From: Otis tarda
Lineage: Eukaryota; Chordata; Aves; Otidiformes; Otididae
Assembly (NCBI GenBank): GCA_026413225.1
Contig: CM048553.1
Location: forward strand, 116,442,690 to 116,506,689
Reading direction: 5' to 3'
DNA: 64,000 nucleotides
The position numbers and the translations under genes were made by a program. Under the pieces are notes generated by a model that had not been told where the DNA came from, searched no databases, and saw only the letters and a program-made list of their open reading frames with translations. Of this stretch, positions 8,200-20,439 are shown piece after piece; position 1 is the first letter of the stretch; each line of letters begins with the position of its first letter.

Positions 8200-11100
8200 A
8201 CATCAGACCCACAGAAGTATAAAGCTCTAGTAGACACTGGTGCACAGTGTACCCTAATACCATCAAGCTATAAAGGGGCACAACCCATTTGTATTTCTGG
8301 AGTGACAGGAGGATCCCAAGAGCTGACTGTATTGGAGGCTGAACTAAGTTTGACTGGGAATGAGTGGCAAAAGCACCCCATAGTGACTGGCCCAGATGCT
8401 CCGTGCATTCTTGGTATAGATTACCTCAGGAGTGGGTATTTCAAAGACCCAAAAGGGCACCGGTGGGCTTTTGGTATAGCCACCGTGGAGGCAGAGAAAA
8501 ATAAACAGCTGTCCATCTTGCCCAGACTTTCAAAGGACCCTTCCGTTGTGGGAAAGCTGAAAGTTAAAGAACAAAAGGTACCAATTGCTACCACCACGGT
8601 GCACCGGCGGCAATATCGCACCAACCGAGACTCCATAATCCCCATCCTCAAGCTGATTCGTCGACTGGAGAGCCAGGGAGTGATCAGTAAGTCCCGCTCA
8701 CCCTTTAACAGTCCCATATGGCCAGTGAGAAAATCTAATGGAGAATGGAGATTAACAGTGGACTATCGTGGCCTAAATGAGGTTACACCACCAATGAGTG
8801 CTGCCGTGCCAGACATGCTAGAACTTCAGTATGAACTGGAGTCAAAAGCAGCCAAGTGGTATGCCACCATCGATATTGCCAATGCGTTCTTCTCCATTCC
8901 TTTGGCACCAGAATGCAGGCCACAGTTTGCTTTCACTTGGAGGGGTGTCCAGTATACCTGGAATCGACTGCCCCAGGGGTGGAAACACAGCCCCACCATT
9001 TGCCATGGACTGATCCAGACTGTACTAGAAAAGGGTGGAGCTCCAGAACATCTGCAGTACATTGATGACATCATCGTATGGGGCAACACAGCAGAAGAAG
9101 TTTTTGAGAAAGGGGAGAAAATAATCCAAATCCTTCTGAAAGCCGGTTTTGCAATAAAACAAAGCAAAGTCAAAGGGCCTGCACAAGAGATCCAGTTTTT
9201 AGGAGTAAAATGGCAAGATGGACGTCGTCACATTCCAATGGATGTGGTCAACAAAATAACAGCTATGGCTCCACCAACTAACAAAAAGGAAACACAAGCC
9301 TTCTTAGGTGTTGTGGGTTTCTGGAGGATGCATATTCCAAATTACAGTATGATTGTAAGCCCTCTCTATGAAGTGACTCGAAAGAAGAATGATTTTAAAT
9401 GGGGCCCTGAACAGCGACAAGCCTTTGAACAAATTAAACAGGAGATTGTTCATGCAGTAGCCCTTGGGCCAGTCCGGACAGGACAAGATGTGAAAAACAT
9501 CCTCTATACCGCAGCCGGGGAGAATGGCCCTACCTGGAGTCTCTGGCAGAGAACACCAGGAGAGACTCGAGGTCGACCCCTAGGCTTTTGGAGCCGGGGA
9601 TATAGAGGATCTGAGGCCCGTTATACTCCAACTGAAAAAGAGATACTGGCAGCATACGAAGGAGTTCGAGCTGCTTCAGAAGTGATTGGTACTGAAGCAC
9701 AGCTCCTCCTGGCACCCCGACTGCCAGTGCTGGGCTGGATGTTCAAAGGGAAGGTCCCCTTTACACATCATGCAACTGATGCCACGTGGAGTAAATGGGT
9801 TGCACTGATCACACAGCGAGCCCGAATAGGAAACCCCAATCGCCCAGGAATCTTGGAAGTAATCACAGATTGGCCAGAAGGCAAAGATTTTGGAATGCCG
9901 CCAGAGGAAGAAGTGACACGTGCTGAAGAAGCCCCACCATACAACAACCTCCCAGAAAATGAGAAGCAGTATGCCCTATTTACTGATGGATCCTGTCGCA
10001 TTGTAGGAAAACATCGAAAGTGGAAAGCTGCTGTGTGGAGTCCTACACGACGAGTGGCAGAAGCCGCTGAAGGCCAAGGTGAATCAAGTCAGTTTGCGGA
10101 GGTGAAAGCCATCCAGCTGGCTTTAGACATTGCTGAACGGGAAAAATGGCCAAAGCTCTATCTCTACACTGACTCATGGATGGTGGCAAACGCTCTGTGG
10201 GGGTGGTTAAAGCAATGGAAGCAGAGCAACTGGCAGCGCAGAGGCAAACCCATCTGGGCTGCCGCACTGTGGCAAGATATTGCTGCCCAGTTAGAGAAGC
10301 TTGTTGTAAAAGTACGTCATGTAGATGCCCACGTACCCAAGAGTCGAGCCACTGAAGAACATCAAAACAACAAGCAAGCGGATCAGGCTGCTAAGACTAA
10401 AGTTTCCCAAGTGGACTTAGACTGGCAACACAGAGGCGAACTATTTTTAGCTCGGTGGGCCCATGACACCTCAGGCCATCAAGGAAGAGATGCAACATAC
10501 AAATGGGCTCGTGATCGAGGGGTGGATTTAACTATGGACACTATTGCACAGGTTATCCACGACTGTGAGACATGCGCTGCAATTAAGCAAGCCAAGCGGC
10601 TAAAGCCTCTTTGGTATGGAGGACGATGGCTGAAATACAAATATGGAGAGGCCTGGCAGATTGATTACATCACACTCCCACAAACTCGCCAAGGCAAGCG
10701 CTATGTGCTTACAATGGTGGAAGCAACCACTGGGTGGCTAGAGACATATTCTGTACCCCATGCCACCGCCCGAAACACCATCCTGGGCCTTGAGAAGCAA
10801 GTTCTCTGGCGACATGGCACTCCAGACAGAATAGAGTCAGACAACGGGACTCATTTCCGAAACAACCTCATAGACACCTGGGCCAAAGAGCATGGCATTG
10901 AGTGGGTATATCACATCCCCTATCACGCACCAGCCTCTGGAAAGATTGAACGGTACAATGGACTGCTGAAAACTACACTGAAAGCAATGGGTGGTGGAAC
11001 CTTCAAAAACTGGGACAAACATTTAGCAAAAGCCACTTGGTTAGTCAACACTCGGGGATCCATCAATCGAGCTGGCCCTGCCCAATCTGAACTTTTACAT

Positions 11101-11310
11101 ACTGTAGATGGTGATAAAGTTCCTGTGGTGCATGTAAGGAATATGTTGGGGAAAACAGTCTGGGTTATTCCTCCTCTGGGCAAGGGCAAACCCATCCGTG
11201 GGATTGCTTTCGCTCAAGGACCTGGATGTACTTGGTGGGTGATGCGGGAGGATGGGGAAGTCCGATGTGTACCTCAAGGAGATTTGATTCTAGGTGAAAA
11301 TAGCCAATGA
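8125..11310 (+). CDS. pol: ERVL Pol: protease, reverse transcriptase, RNase H, integrase
   Basis: The frame of 1061 codons follows the gag UAG directly and in phase, with no internal stop. It has no ATG of its own near the start, so it is most likely made as Gag-Pol by readthrough. The protease has DTGA (8233-8244) and a later ILGID. Reverse transcriptase has LPQGW (8968-8982) and YIDD (9058-9069). RNase H has TDGSC (Asp at 9985), Glu at 10099, TDS (Asp at 10171) and HVDAH (Asp at 10324). Integrase has H-x4-H (10462, 10477) and C-x2-C (10564, 10573), then Asp 10663, Asp 10840 and Glu 10948, with exactly 35 residues between the last two. All catalytic positions are present. Integrase is the last domain, and no dUTPase follows. 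Confidence 0.93.
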   Translation, partial: RGPASSQAEERDNRVYWTVWIKWPGTSDPQKYKALVDTGAQCTLIPSSYKGAQPICISGVTGGSQELTVLEAELSLTGNEWQKHPIVTGPDAPCILGIDYLRSGYFKDPKGHRWAFGIATVEAEKNKQLSILPRLSKDPSVVGKLKVKEQKVPIATTTVHRRQYRTNRDSIIPILKLIRRLESQGVISKSRSPFNSPIWPVRKSNGEWRLTVDYRGLNEVTPPMSAAVPDMLELQYELESKAAKWYATIDIANAFFSIPLAPECRPQFAFTWRGVQYTWNRLPQGWKHSPTICHGLIQTVLEKGGAPEHLQYIDDIIVWGNTAEEVFEKGEKIIQILLKAGFAIKQSKVKGPAQEIQFLGVKWQDGRRHIPMDVVNKITAMAPPTNKKETQAFLGVVGFWRMHIPNYSMIVSPLYEVTRKKNDFKWGPEQRQAFEQIKQEIVHAVALGPVRTGQDVKNILYTAAGENGPTWSLWQRTPGETRGRPLGFWSRGYRGSEARYTPTEKEILAAYEGVRAASEVIGTEAQLLLAPRLPVLGWMFKGKVPFTHHATDATWSKWVALITQRARIGNPNRPGILEVITDWPEGKDFGMPPEEEVTRAEEAPPYNNLPENEKQYALFTDGSCRIVGKHRKWKAAVWSPTRRVAEAAEGQGESSQFAEVKAIQLALDIAEREKWPKLYLYTDSWMVANALWGWLKQWKQSNWQRRGKPIWAAALWQDIAAQLEKLVVKVRHVDAHVPKSRATEEHQNNKQADQAAKTKVSQVDLDWQHRGELFLARWAHDTSGHQGRDATYKWARDRGVDLTMDTIAQVIHDCETCAAIKQAKRLKPLWYGGRWLKYKYGEAWQIDYITLPQTRQGKRYVLTMVEATTGWLETYSVPHATARNTILGLEKQVLWRHGTPDRIESDNGTHFRNNLIDTWAKEHGIEWVYHIPYHAPASGKIERYNGLLKTTLKAMGGGTFKNWDKHLAKATWLVNTRGSINRAGPAQSELLHTVDGDKVPVVHVRNMLGKTVWVIPPLGKGKPIRGIAFAQGPGCTWWVMREDGEVRCVPQGDLILGENSQ

Positions 11311-11429
11311 TTTGAACCGTATATAATCATGTCTGTAGTTCTTTTATGTTCTATCAGAGGTATTGCAGCAAGAATCACCCTCATCAGTGAAGAACAAGCT
11401 TCGATGAAACCGAGCGACGTGCAGCAGTG

Positions 11430-11654
11430 ATGGAACCAGAACTGGCGACCAACAACTTCCTCGAGATCAACATCTTCAACTTGCAGACCATGAACGTGAT
11501 ACACCAACTGTGCCAGAGGTACCAGCTACAAGTTCCAGATGCAGTATGTAACAACTTCACACTACATACCATCTCTCCTGCCCTGAGAGACTGCTATCAC
11601 AGATGGGGCCCAAAGTCATGGACTAAATCAACTCAACAGACTTTGGAGGGATAG
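11430..11654 (+). CDS. Small post-pol open frame, function unknown
   Basis: This frame of 74 codons lies between pol and the polypurine tract, where env would be. I do not recognise the product. It has no signal peptide or membrane segment and no Env feature. It could be a decayed remnant or a chance frame. It is given because the 420-bp stretch after pol holds nothing else. Confidence 0.25.
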   Translation: MEPELATNNFLEINIFNLQTMNVIHQLCQRYQLQVPDAVCNNFTLHTISPALRDCYHRWGPKSWTKSTQQTLEG

Positions 11655-11713
11655 GTCATAGATTGAGATAGTGATATCTGTGTGTATATCTATAAGCATG
11701 ACGTAAATGATAT

Positions 11714-11731
11714 GGAATAAGGGGTGGATAC
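11714..11731 (+). promoter_or_regulatory. Polypurine tract of the ERVL provirus
   Basis: GGAATAAGGGGTGGATAC directly precedes the 3' LTR. The AGGGGTGGA core is the same as in the non-autonomous element. Confidence 0.75.
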
Positions 11732-12428
11732 TGTCCTGGTTTCAGCAGGGATGGAGTTAATTTTCTTCTTAGTAGCCGGTGTGTTTTGGATTTCGTGTGT
11801 GAAGAATGTTGATAAAAACATTCTGATGATACGAGTTGTTGTTAATGAGACCAAGGACACTGTCTGGCTTTCCAAGTCTCGTTAAGGTCTCGTTAACGTG
11901 CAGATGCGGGAAGCTGGGCGAAAGACAGACAGAATAATTGATCCAAACTGGCCAAAGAGAGTATTCCATGCCATAAACGTCATGCTCAGTATATAAGTGG
12001 GGGTTGCCCATGGGAGGGGGCATCCTAATCCTTTTCTGGTATTCCTTTCTTGTCGGGTATCCATTCGGGCACCCTTGGCACCCTTTTCTTCTCACTTGCT
12101 TGCTGGCATCGTTCCCTCTACCTTGCTAGCTTGCTCTCCCCCCCCTTTTGCTTGCTGCTCGGTGTCGTTCCTGTGATTGCTGCTCGGGACGGGCTGCGTC
12201 GGTCATTCGGACATCGGGTGGTGAGAAATTGTACATTGTTCATTTTGTATATTTTGTATATATTAATATCCTTATATCCTGTTAGCTTTGTAGTTTTTAG
12301 TATTTTTAGTAAACTGTTTTTATCTCAACCCACGAGTTCTCCTTTCTTCCCAATTTCTCTCCCCTGTCCCACTGGGTAGGGGGAGGGTGAATAAGAAACT
12401 GTGTGGTGATCCGGGCTAAACCACCACA
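11732..12428 (+). repeat. 3' LTR of the ERVL provirus
   Basis: This 697-bp copy matches 5401-6095 except for four substitutions and a run of eight C instead of six in the CTCCCCCC tract. The TATA box and the AGTAAA signal are intact. Confidence 0.95.
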
Positions 12429-12433
12429 TTGTG

Positions 12434-15400
12434 CAAGACTATTTTACCTGTTTCAGTAATTCCATCCTTGTAGACAGACAAATCACATTCTCCTTTCTGT
12501 ATGTTCTCCAGTCCTTTATGTGTCCTTCAGTCTCCCACCATTCCTTTGTCTGACAAATACTGTATCTCTTCTCATTTAAGTCCCACCTCAAAATACCTTC
12601 AGAGAAGAAAATGTCATTGCTTGTCCACCACTGGAAGGAAAGTGTTGATCAGACCAAATATATCACTGAGAGAAAAAAAAAGAAAAAGATATTTTTCCAA
12701 CTTTTTTTTAGAAAAGAATTTCTGAGGAAATTTAAATATTTTTTTTTTTTTTTTAATGCTTATGAACATCATCATAGTCTGATCATCCAGTCTTTACGTT
12801 GTCTGGATTAAATAATACACTACTGGCATGGACACTGTTGCTTTTTGCCCTACTCCATGTACCGACAGACCCAGTAGAAAAATCAAAGTAATTTATATCC
12901 TTCCATCCATGTTGTAAATTATAAACTCTGTGTTCAAACAATCATATAGTTTTTTAGCTGTATTTCCAACCTGAATAAGAAGCTATGGATGTATGTTGGC
13001 ACTGGGATAGGAAAATACAGCAGCTGGTTGTCCTTACTGTGAAACACATCTGATTCATCTGAGCATGGCTGAGGCAGAATGATGTTGATGAAATGATGCT
13101 CCTGCAAAGAAGGGTTTGTTGGTTTTTTTTTGCTTGGGACAGTGATAGGAATCTGAATCCTGTGGTCATTACGTTCTTCATGGTAACATTTCTAAGACTG
13201 ACACTTCATACAAGTGCTCATCTCCATTTCAAATTCTTTAAAAAAATTTAATTGCCTCTTCATTTTTGAAAAATATTGATTTACATTCAGAAATAGCTAC
13301 TGTCTTCCAATCTAGTACAGCTTTGTGCATGGAAAAATTTGTACTTCGTACTCTTTATTTAACTTGAAAGATTATTGTGAAGCTTAATTAGTGAATATAC
13401 ATGAGGCACATAGAGATCCTTAGGCAAAAGATGTTCTCTCTCATACCTACATAGACATTAATACCTCTAAAAGCAGCTAATTTGTACAGCCAAAGCGTTT
13501 ATCTGCTTACACTTCATGCTGTTTCACAGACTGCTTAAATCAATGCTTCAGTGACAAAATGAAAGCAGAAGAGATTTCAGCCATACATTCATGACCTAAC
13601 CTTACATGATTTTTTTCTCTTTCGTACAAATATGCAGCTAATCTCTCCAAATTGACTATTTATTGTCCCATCATTTCAGTACTGCAAGGTTGTTGAGTTT
13701 TGGCAGTGCTTGTTTTTGAATGGTTTATAGGTCTTCAGTAAGATTAATTTTAGCTCAGGCACATCAAAAACGGGGAAAAAAATCTCTTCACTTTAATAAC
13801 CACAAGGAAATACTAGAAAACGTTTCTTCATAGAATAGTTATTTTTGATAAAATAACGAATGGAGAAATATATATTATCTTTCTGAAATACACTATAAGG
13901 CATGGAAAAGCAAGAATAAATTTTAAAAAAGAAAAAAAATGAAAAGAAGGAGTATGAGGAACACAAAGACAAGTTATTTTCTAAAAAGGATGAAAAAAAG
14001 ACAAGCACAAAAGCATGATGTATTCTCTTTAGAAAAGCAAAGGGTTTCTTACAAGTGAACCATAATGTATTTTCTAATTCTCAGCTTCATATTTTCTGTC
14101 TCGCTGTAGATCAGAAGCTTCTCTTCAGTAGTGCAGCATGTTTCTTAAATTAGATTTTTTTTTCTTGTACCGTCTTCTCTCACATTTAGAACTGTGTAAG
14201 ACCCTACTGCAGCTACAGACATTGTTTACCTGTAAGATGAGCACTGGGCAGACTCTGAAAGCTGGCTTCACATCCCCTCTCCCCAACCCTCAGCTTCTCT
14301 TTTTTAATGGGATTTAGCGATTTTAAAGAAAAAGAAAGGCACCTTGTGACAAGACAGTTATCCACGGATGATTCAGGTGGGCTATGCCAGTTGCCAAATT
14401 TCCATGAATTTCAAAGTCTGAGGTTGCACATTTTGGGTAGAACACAAAACTGATGGCCATTGATTGAAACATTATATATCGATCACGATGTTAAGGAATT
14501 CTGTTGGACTGGTAAATATGTTCCTGTGCAAAGTCAACGTTACAATTCATATTTGACGGTGATCAAGCATAATCCTATCCTGATAGTCTGCTAGCAAACC
14601 TACTCAGTCTCTAGGAAAATATTTTAATCAATTTCTGATGATAGGGTGTGGAAATGGATGGGCAAAAAATGTTTGAGCATGATTTATTTTTTAATTTCTC
14701 TTTAAATCATTCCATAGCCCCACCAATTCCCCCCTGAGAGCTAAAAATCAATGAGCCGAGGATTCCACAGCCCATTGGCAAGTGCCCATCATTCTTCTGA
14801 ACTTCAGAACAAGCAGGGTGATTAATCCATTTAAATTTACTGCACAGGAAATATCGGAGGTGGCAGATGCTTTCCTCAATTGTGATTTACATTGAGAAGA
14901 AAATTAAAACCCTCACCGTAACAATTAACTGACTGGTCCACTAAATCCAGTGCCATCTCTGGCTTTTTTTTCTTGTAGAGAATGTGACTACAAATGCTTC
15001 CAGCTTTCATGACATGAAGAGGTGAGGGGCTGGGAGGTTTGTTTTGTTTTTCCCTTGTTGTTTTAGTTCTTTATTTTTTAATTATTAATGACATTCAGTG
15101 GCTTGGTTTGGGTTATGATTTTTGGGGTGGGGAACCACTAGGGAATGCTGCTTTAGAAACTGATTAATCTATAGTCATTAAAACACTTCACAGACACTGC
15201 AGCAAAACTGTCAGTATCTCTTCATTAGCTCCGACATAGGGAGCTTTATATAAGTACATCTAAACCTCAGCTGTAACATCCTCCTCAGGGTATATTAACA
15301 GTGCAGGATTTTACAACATTTCAGGACTAATTTCCTGCTTATTCAGAAACTTTTTCATCATAGGGAATTTACACAGCTACAGACATCTGTCTTAGTAACA

Positions 15401-17477
15401 GTCAGCGTGTTAATATGGGTCTGGAGGACATTAGATCGTTGAGACTGTAGCTACTCAATTCTCCCCATCATTTTGAAATGATCGAAAAATCCCTTCATGG
15501 CTGTGGAAGATTTACTGGGTTGATTCATTTTTATTCTGTAAATTATACTTTTTTTTTTTGTTTCTTCTTAAAACTATGGGCTGTGTGTAAGACTTGTAAG
15601 GTGTGCAGGGACAATTTGAGGAGCGAGATCCATTACATGAAATGATATAAGTTTATGACACTGAACCTTGTGAACTTTCTCTTCCACCATTATAAACCCT
15701 ACAAAGCCACACATTAATGGCACTCATTAGCAAATGATCAGAATAGGATGTACGTAGGTAAAACCATATTTTGCCTGACCTTTTCTTCATGCTTCCATAA
15801 TCTATCCAGCCTTAGCAAGAGATAAAACCAAATTATTTCTCAGCATTCCCAGTATGTATTTCTCATGAACAGTCATTGTATTCTTAACCCAGGGGATTCT
15901 CAAACTTTTCATAGTGCAGGCTGTAAAGCAATGAAGGCAGTCACATAATGGGTGATACCATCCCATTAAAAGTTTCTGAGCTGAAAATATCTATACCAAG
16001 GTGAAATGTCAACATGCTTGACTTGGTTTTGCTTTTCTCTAGAAATTTCCTTCTGGCCACTGTGAGAAACAAGATACCTAGCTTTGAAGCTTTGGACTGA
16101 ACCAGTATGTATAATCTCACGCTGATGGACAAGAATACGAGATAAGTCCTGACATAGCTGTACAATCAGTTTTGTGCATAACTGGCATACATCATCACGT
16201 TATACTTTATAAGAAATATATAAACCAATTAATTGTATTTTAAGTATAGTAAACATAGCCTTCTTCCCACCAGAGAGGCCCTACTTATACAGGAAAAATG
16301 TGGGAAAGCACTTGAATGCACATTATCAATAATGTAACAAAGGCTTAGGTTGTGCATCTTGAGCACTGATTTTGACAGAAAGTTTTTCAGAGGTCTTGGC
16401 ATCAGCATTGAAATTTTTCATTTTTTAATGCCTGTGACCAGGCAGTCAAAGAACTGCTACCACTACTGCTGTCTCCTGCTTTTTTTTTTTCTTCAATTAG
16501 ATTAAAAGAAACAAGCTGAAACAAAAAAAAAAACAACCCACTCTTTTAGATCAGAGATATGCCACAGAGAAACTTGATGAACTGTATCTTCTGCCCAAAG
16601 CTCAGCTGAGGAGCTGGAGAAAGACAAAAGCTGTAGAAATGGGTAACATTCTCCATCTCTGCAATGTGTTCTTGCTTGTTCTTTTATTTGCAGTTTTACA
16701 ACGTATCTGAGACAATTACAGTAACTGCTTCTGAGGACCTAGGCTTCACACTTTGTTTTTCACCTGGTTTTGCAAAAGTGGGATTCTCTTTGCTAAACTA
16801 TGGGTAAAAAGGAAAATAGAGTGAAAATGTGATGTGATTGACCTGACTGTAAAATCCTGTTCTAATAATCATAATATAAGAAAGATATTGACAGTAGCTC
16901 CTTTTATTAACGAAGCAGGAAGTATTGTGCATATACTGCTTCTTGCTTTCCATGTGTAATGAAATAAGAATAGTATTTACCCTTTTGGAAAACCTCAATA
17001 AATACTTGTAAATGTTTCACAAGCCCATTCTGAAACCTACAAATATGAAAAGAATATTTATCCTTTTTTTTTTTTTCCCCCTCAGGAAGAAAAGCTAAAT
17101 TGTTGCACTTTTTTCACCTTTTTGTACTTTAAAAAAAAATCTGAATTGTTACTATTCACACTTTATAAATGGGGAAAAAAAAACCAGAATGGGATAATAG
17201 TCAAATTACAAAAAGGAGAATGTGGAAGAAAATAAAAAGTTTCCTAGCTCCCTGTTTCTACAGCTTGTTGCCTCTCACAATAATTAGCTGCACAAACAAT
17301 AATATTTGCATATAGTACTTTTTTATGTTTACTGAAATGTTATTTTTTTACTCATCGGGCATGAGGAAAGGCTATTAACAGTTGATAAGACTTTTTTTTT
17401 CTGCTGCTTAGGCCTTCGCTATAGTTTCCCTGGAAGCTGATAATGAAAGTTCCTGCCATAGTATCTCTATTTTGTGG
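12434..17477. other. AT-rich single-copy DNA, no gene seen
   Basis: About 5 kb with only short chance frames and many A or T runs. No LTR, CR1 or exon-like structure is visible. The sequence at about 14700-14990 is more balanced in composition and could be conserved non-coding DNA, but that needs an alignment. Confidence 0.5.
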
Positions 17478-17482
17478 GCAAT

Positions 17483-17819
17483 TGTGCTAGTTTTGACTGG
17501 GATAGAATTAATTCTCTTCATAGTATCTCGTATGAGGCCATATTTTGGATTTATGGCGTTTTGTCTTCCTGAGTAGCTGTTACGCAAGATGGAGTCCTGC
17601 ATTCCTGGAGATGCTGCCTGCCAATGGGAAGTAGTGAATTAATTCCTTGTTTTACTTAGCTTGCATGTGTGGCTTTTGCTTTACTTATTAAACTGTCTTT
17701 ATCTCAACCAATGAGTTTTCTCACTTTTACTCTTCCAACTCTCTCCGCTGTCTCACCAGGGGGGAAGTAAGCAAGCGGCTGTGTGGTGCTTAGTTGCCAG
17801 CTGGGGTTAAATCACAACA
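17483..17819 (+). mobile_element. Old, shortened solo LTR related to the ERVL LTR
   Basis: It starts TGTGCTAGTTTTGACTGGG and ends AATCACAACA. It keeps blocks of the provirus LTR: a GAATTAATT start, TTTTGGATTT, and TTTATCTCAACCAATGAG in U5, with ATTAAA near 17689. Most of U3 and the TATA box are gone. The flanks GCAAT (17478-17482) and GGAAT (17820-17824) are a 5-bp target duplication with one mismatch. Confidence 0.8.
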
Positions 17820-17824
17820 GGAAT

Positions 17825-19360
17825 AAAGTATTTAATTCAAAAGAAAGATAGTTCTTTTCATGGACTTTCCTCAGAGGAGGCAAAATGGACTTTGCACCCA
17901 GTTTTTCTACATGCAGGTACATCAGCAGGGAGTGCAAAGTCTGGGAGACAAAATCTCTATATACAGCTGAACTTATGCTCTAAGGGGAATAAAATTATTT
18001 ATGTGGAAGAATGAAGTGACTTATGTCTCCATCAGAGCAAAGAGAAATCTGCGAAGGACTGTGACCTCCAAGCCACAATTTTTTCACTGGTCTCCTGGGG
18101 TACTGTTGTGTTGAACTGCTGCTATTCAGGGTAGATAGCCAAGTCACACTCCAATTTATAACATTTTTACTGACAAGTGTGCAGGTCCCTTTTTCTCTTC
18201 CTATTATCTAAGACTGGTAATGAGTTCGATGTAATCTCAGTTCTGTCCCCAAATAACAAGTCCAATATGCTGTGAATATCTTATCCAGGCTTACTAAATT
18301 TCTGTAGATTTGTATTTTATATTAATATTAAATTTGGTTTATACCATGTTTTATCTGCCTTTCCTTTTATGTACACAGTATCCTGTAGGTCCATTGGATC
18401 ACTTAATCATTAAATAAATTATTTTCTACATAAAAGTGGATTGTTCTTCATAAGAAGTAGCTGGAAATTTCAGCTTCTTTGTTGAACTATAAGAATTGTT
18501 TTTAAATTATTTCCACAGTTATTGGAATGATTCTTAATTTCTGAAACAGCACTGTTACGATTCAATAACTTTGTTTAAGACAAATAATGACACTGAGAGT
18601 TATTCTACTCATTAGTTTATATGAGATTAAAAAGGATCTGCATCTTTTTTGTGAAGTACTGTGTCAAGGCCATGGAAAGTGTGCTGCCTAGTTTGCAGAG
18701 CTTGCAAGATAAGACAAAATGTAGGCAGGCAGCAAATTTACAGTGAGACAGAAGATGAGGACAAGAGCCATAATAAGATTGTAATAAATATAATAAAAGT
18801 TATTTATTATGGTACTTTTTAACCTGCTGGTTCTACGTAATTGTAAACTTTTAAAATAGGTGTCAGCAGTCCTCGTTGGCCTTTTACCTAGCCATTATCT
18901 GTTGGCTATTTCAAAATCCTGTGGGATTCCCCTCTCAAGATGGGAATTGAAAGATGAGAGATTAATGGGTTTATGGACTAATTCAAGGAGTGCACTCTGT
19001 TTGTAAAAGTGCTAAGACTCCTGTGGCAGAAACTGTCAAGTGAATAGTTTGGGTTACTATCACTGATGAAGTGGAAATTTCAAAGAGGAACTCATTAGAT
19101 TCAAAGAACAAATAGGGAGGGAGGCTCAGATCTTCAAAAAGCATGAAAGGTAAGAGCAAGTAGATGAACCAGCTGTGACAGAAAAAAAAAAAGTGACGGT
19201 GAAAGGATGTAAGGAAGAGTGATTAGTGAAAAGGAAGATGACCTTGTACACAGCAAAGAGCAAACAGATTGTACACCATCATTCTACTAATGTTAATGCG
19301 ATTAATTTTGATTCCAAAACAGACTTTAAAAAAGTTTTTATAGATATGCATTTTCAGAAC
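17825..19360. other. AT-rich DNA, no gene seen
   Basis: Single-copy-like sequence without long frames or recognisable repeats. Confidence 0.5.
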
Positions 19361-20412
19361 CATAGAAATCATAGAATCACAGAATCATAGAATGGTTAGG
19401 GTTGGAAGGGACCTTCAAAGGTCATCTAGTCCAACCCCCCTGCAAGGAGCAAGGACATCCCCCACTAGATCAGGTTGCTCAGAGCCTCATCCAACCTGGC
19501 CTTGAACATTTCCAGGGATGGGGCATCCACCACCTCTCTGGGCAACCTGTTCCAGTGTTCTACAACCCTCATTGTAAATAAATTTTTCCTAATATCCAAT
19601 TTAAATGTACCTCCCTCTATTTTAAAAACATTACCCCTCATCCTATCACAACAGGTCCTACTGAACAGTCTCTCCCCATCTTTCTTGTAGGCCCTCTTTA
19701 GGTACTGGAAGACCACTATAACATCTCCCCGGAGCCTCCTATCCACCAGGCTGAACAGCCCCAACTCTCTCAGCCTGTCCTCATAGGAGAGGTGCTCCAG
19801 CCCACTTATCATCTTTGTGGCCCTCCTCTGGACCCTCTCCAACTGCTCCATGTCCTTGTGCTGGGGGCTCCAGAACTGGACACAGTAGTCCAGAGTAGAG
19901 GGGGGAGAATCACTTCCTTTGACCTGCTGGCCACGCTCCTCTTGATGAAGCCCAGGATGCGGTTGGCCTTCTGGGCCGCAAGGGCGCATTGCCGGCTCAT
20001 GTTGAGCTTCTCGTCCACCAGCACTCCCAAGTCCTTCTCCTCAGAGCTGGTCTCAACTCATTCTCTGCCTAGCCTACATTTGTGCCTGTGATTGCTATGA
20101 CCCAAGTGCAGGACCTTACACTTGGCCATGTTGAACTTCATGAGGTTGGCATGGGCCCACCTCTCCAGCCTGTCAAGGTCCCTCTGGATGGCATCCCTCC
20201 TGTCCAGTGTGTCAACAGCACCACACAACTTGGTGTCATTGGCAACCTTGCTGAGGGTGCACTCTATCCCACTGTCCCTGTCACCGACAAAGATGTTGAA
20301 CAGGGTCGGGCCCAACACGGACCCCTGAGGGACACCGCTCGTGACCGGTCTCCACTTGGACATTAAGCCGTTAACCACCACTCTCTGAGTGCAGCCATCC
20401 AGCCAAATATTG
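19361..20412 (-). pseudogene. 5'-truncated CR1 LINE, reverse transcriptase fragment
   Basis: The copy reads on the minus strand and ends at the left in ATAGAATCACAGAATCATAG, the CR1 3' repeat type. The conceptual protein has the reverse transcriptase motif [15 protein letters not shown] (around 20320) and CR1 ORF2 C-terminal wording such as LSYEDRLRELGLFSL and VVEHWNRLPREVVDAPS (19465-19800). The catalytic F/Y-ADD is changed to VAND. There is at least one frame break near 19990-20060, so the copy is dead. It begins abruptly at about 20412. Confidence 0.9.
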
Positions 20413-20439
20413 GTTGAAACAATATTTAACAGTTATCTT

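Larger units (their letters stand above)
5401..12428 (+). mobile_element. Full-length ERVL-type endogenous retrovirus, gag-pol intact, no env
   Basis: This 7028-bp provirus is flanked by the perfect 5-bp duplication TTGTG (5396-5400 and 12429-12433). The order is LTR, primer-binding site, leader, gag, in-frame UAG, pol (protease, reverse transcriptase, RNase H, integrase), a short 3' region, polypurine tract, LTR. The reverse transcriptase wording (LPQGW, then HSPTICHGL, then YIDD) and the 5-bp duplications fit the ERVL (class III, spuma-like) group. No env is present, and the dUTPase known from mammalian ERVL is also missing. The LTRs differ by four substitutions and one C-run length change over about 695 bp, so the insertion is young. 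Confidence 0.95.

Noticed and set aside
11430-11654. Env remnant after pol
   Set aside because: No signal peptide, membrane anchor, cleavage site or fusion peptide is visible in the 74 codons.
14700-14990. Conserved non-coding element
   Set aside because: The balanced composition caught the eye, but conservation cannot be judged from one sequence.
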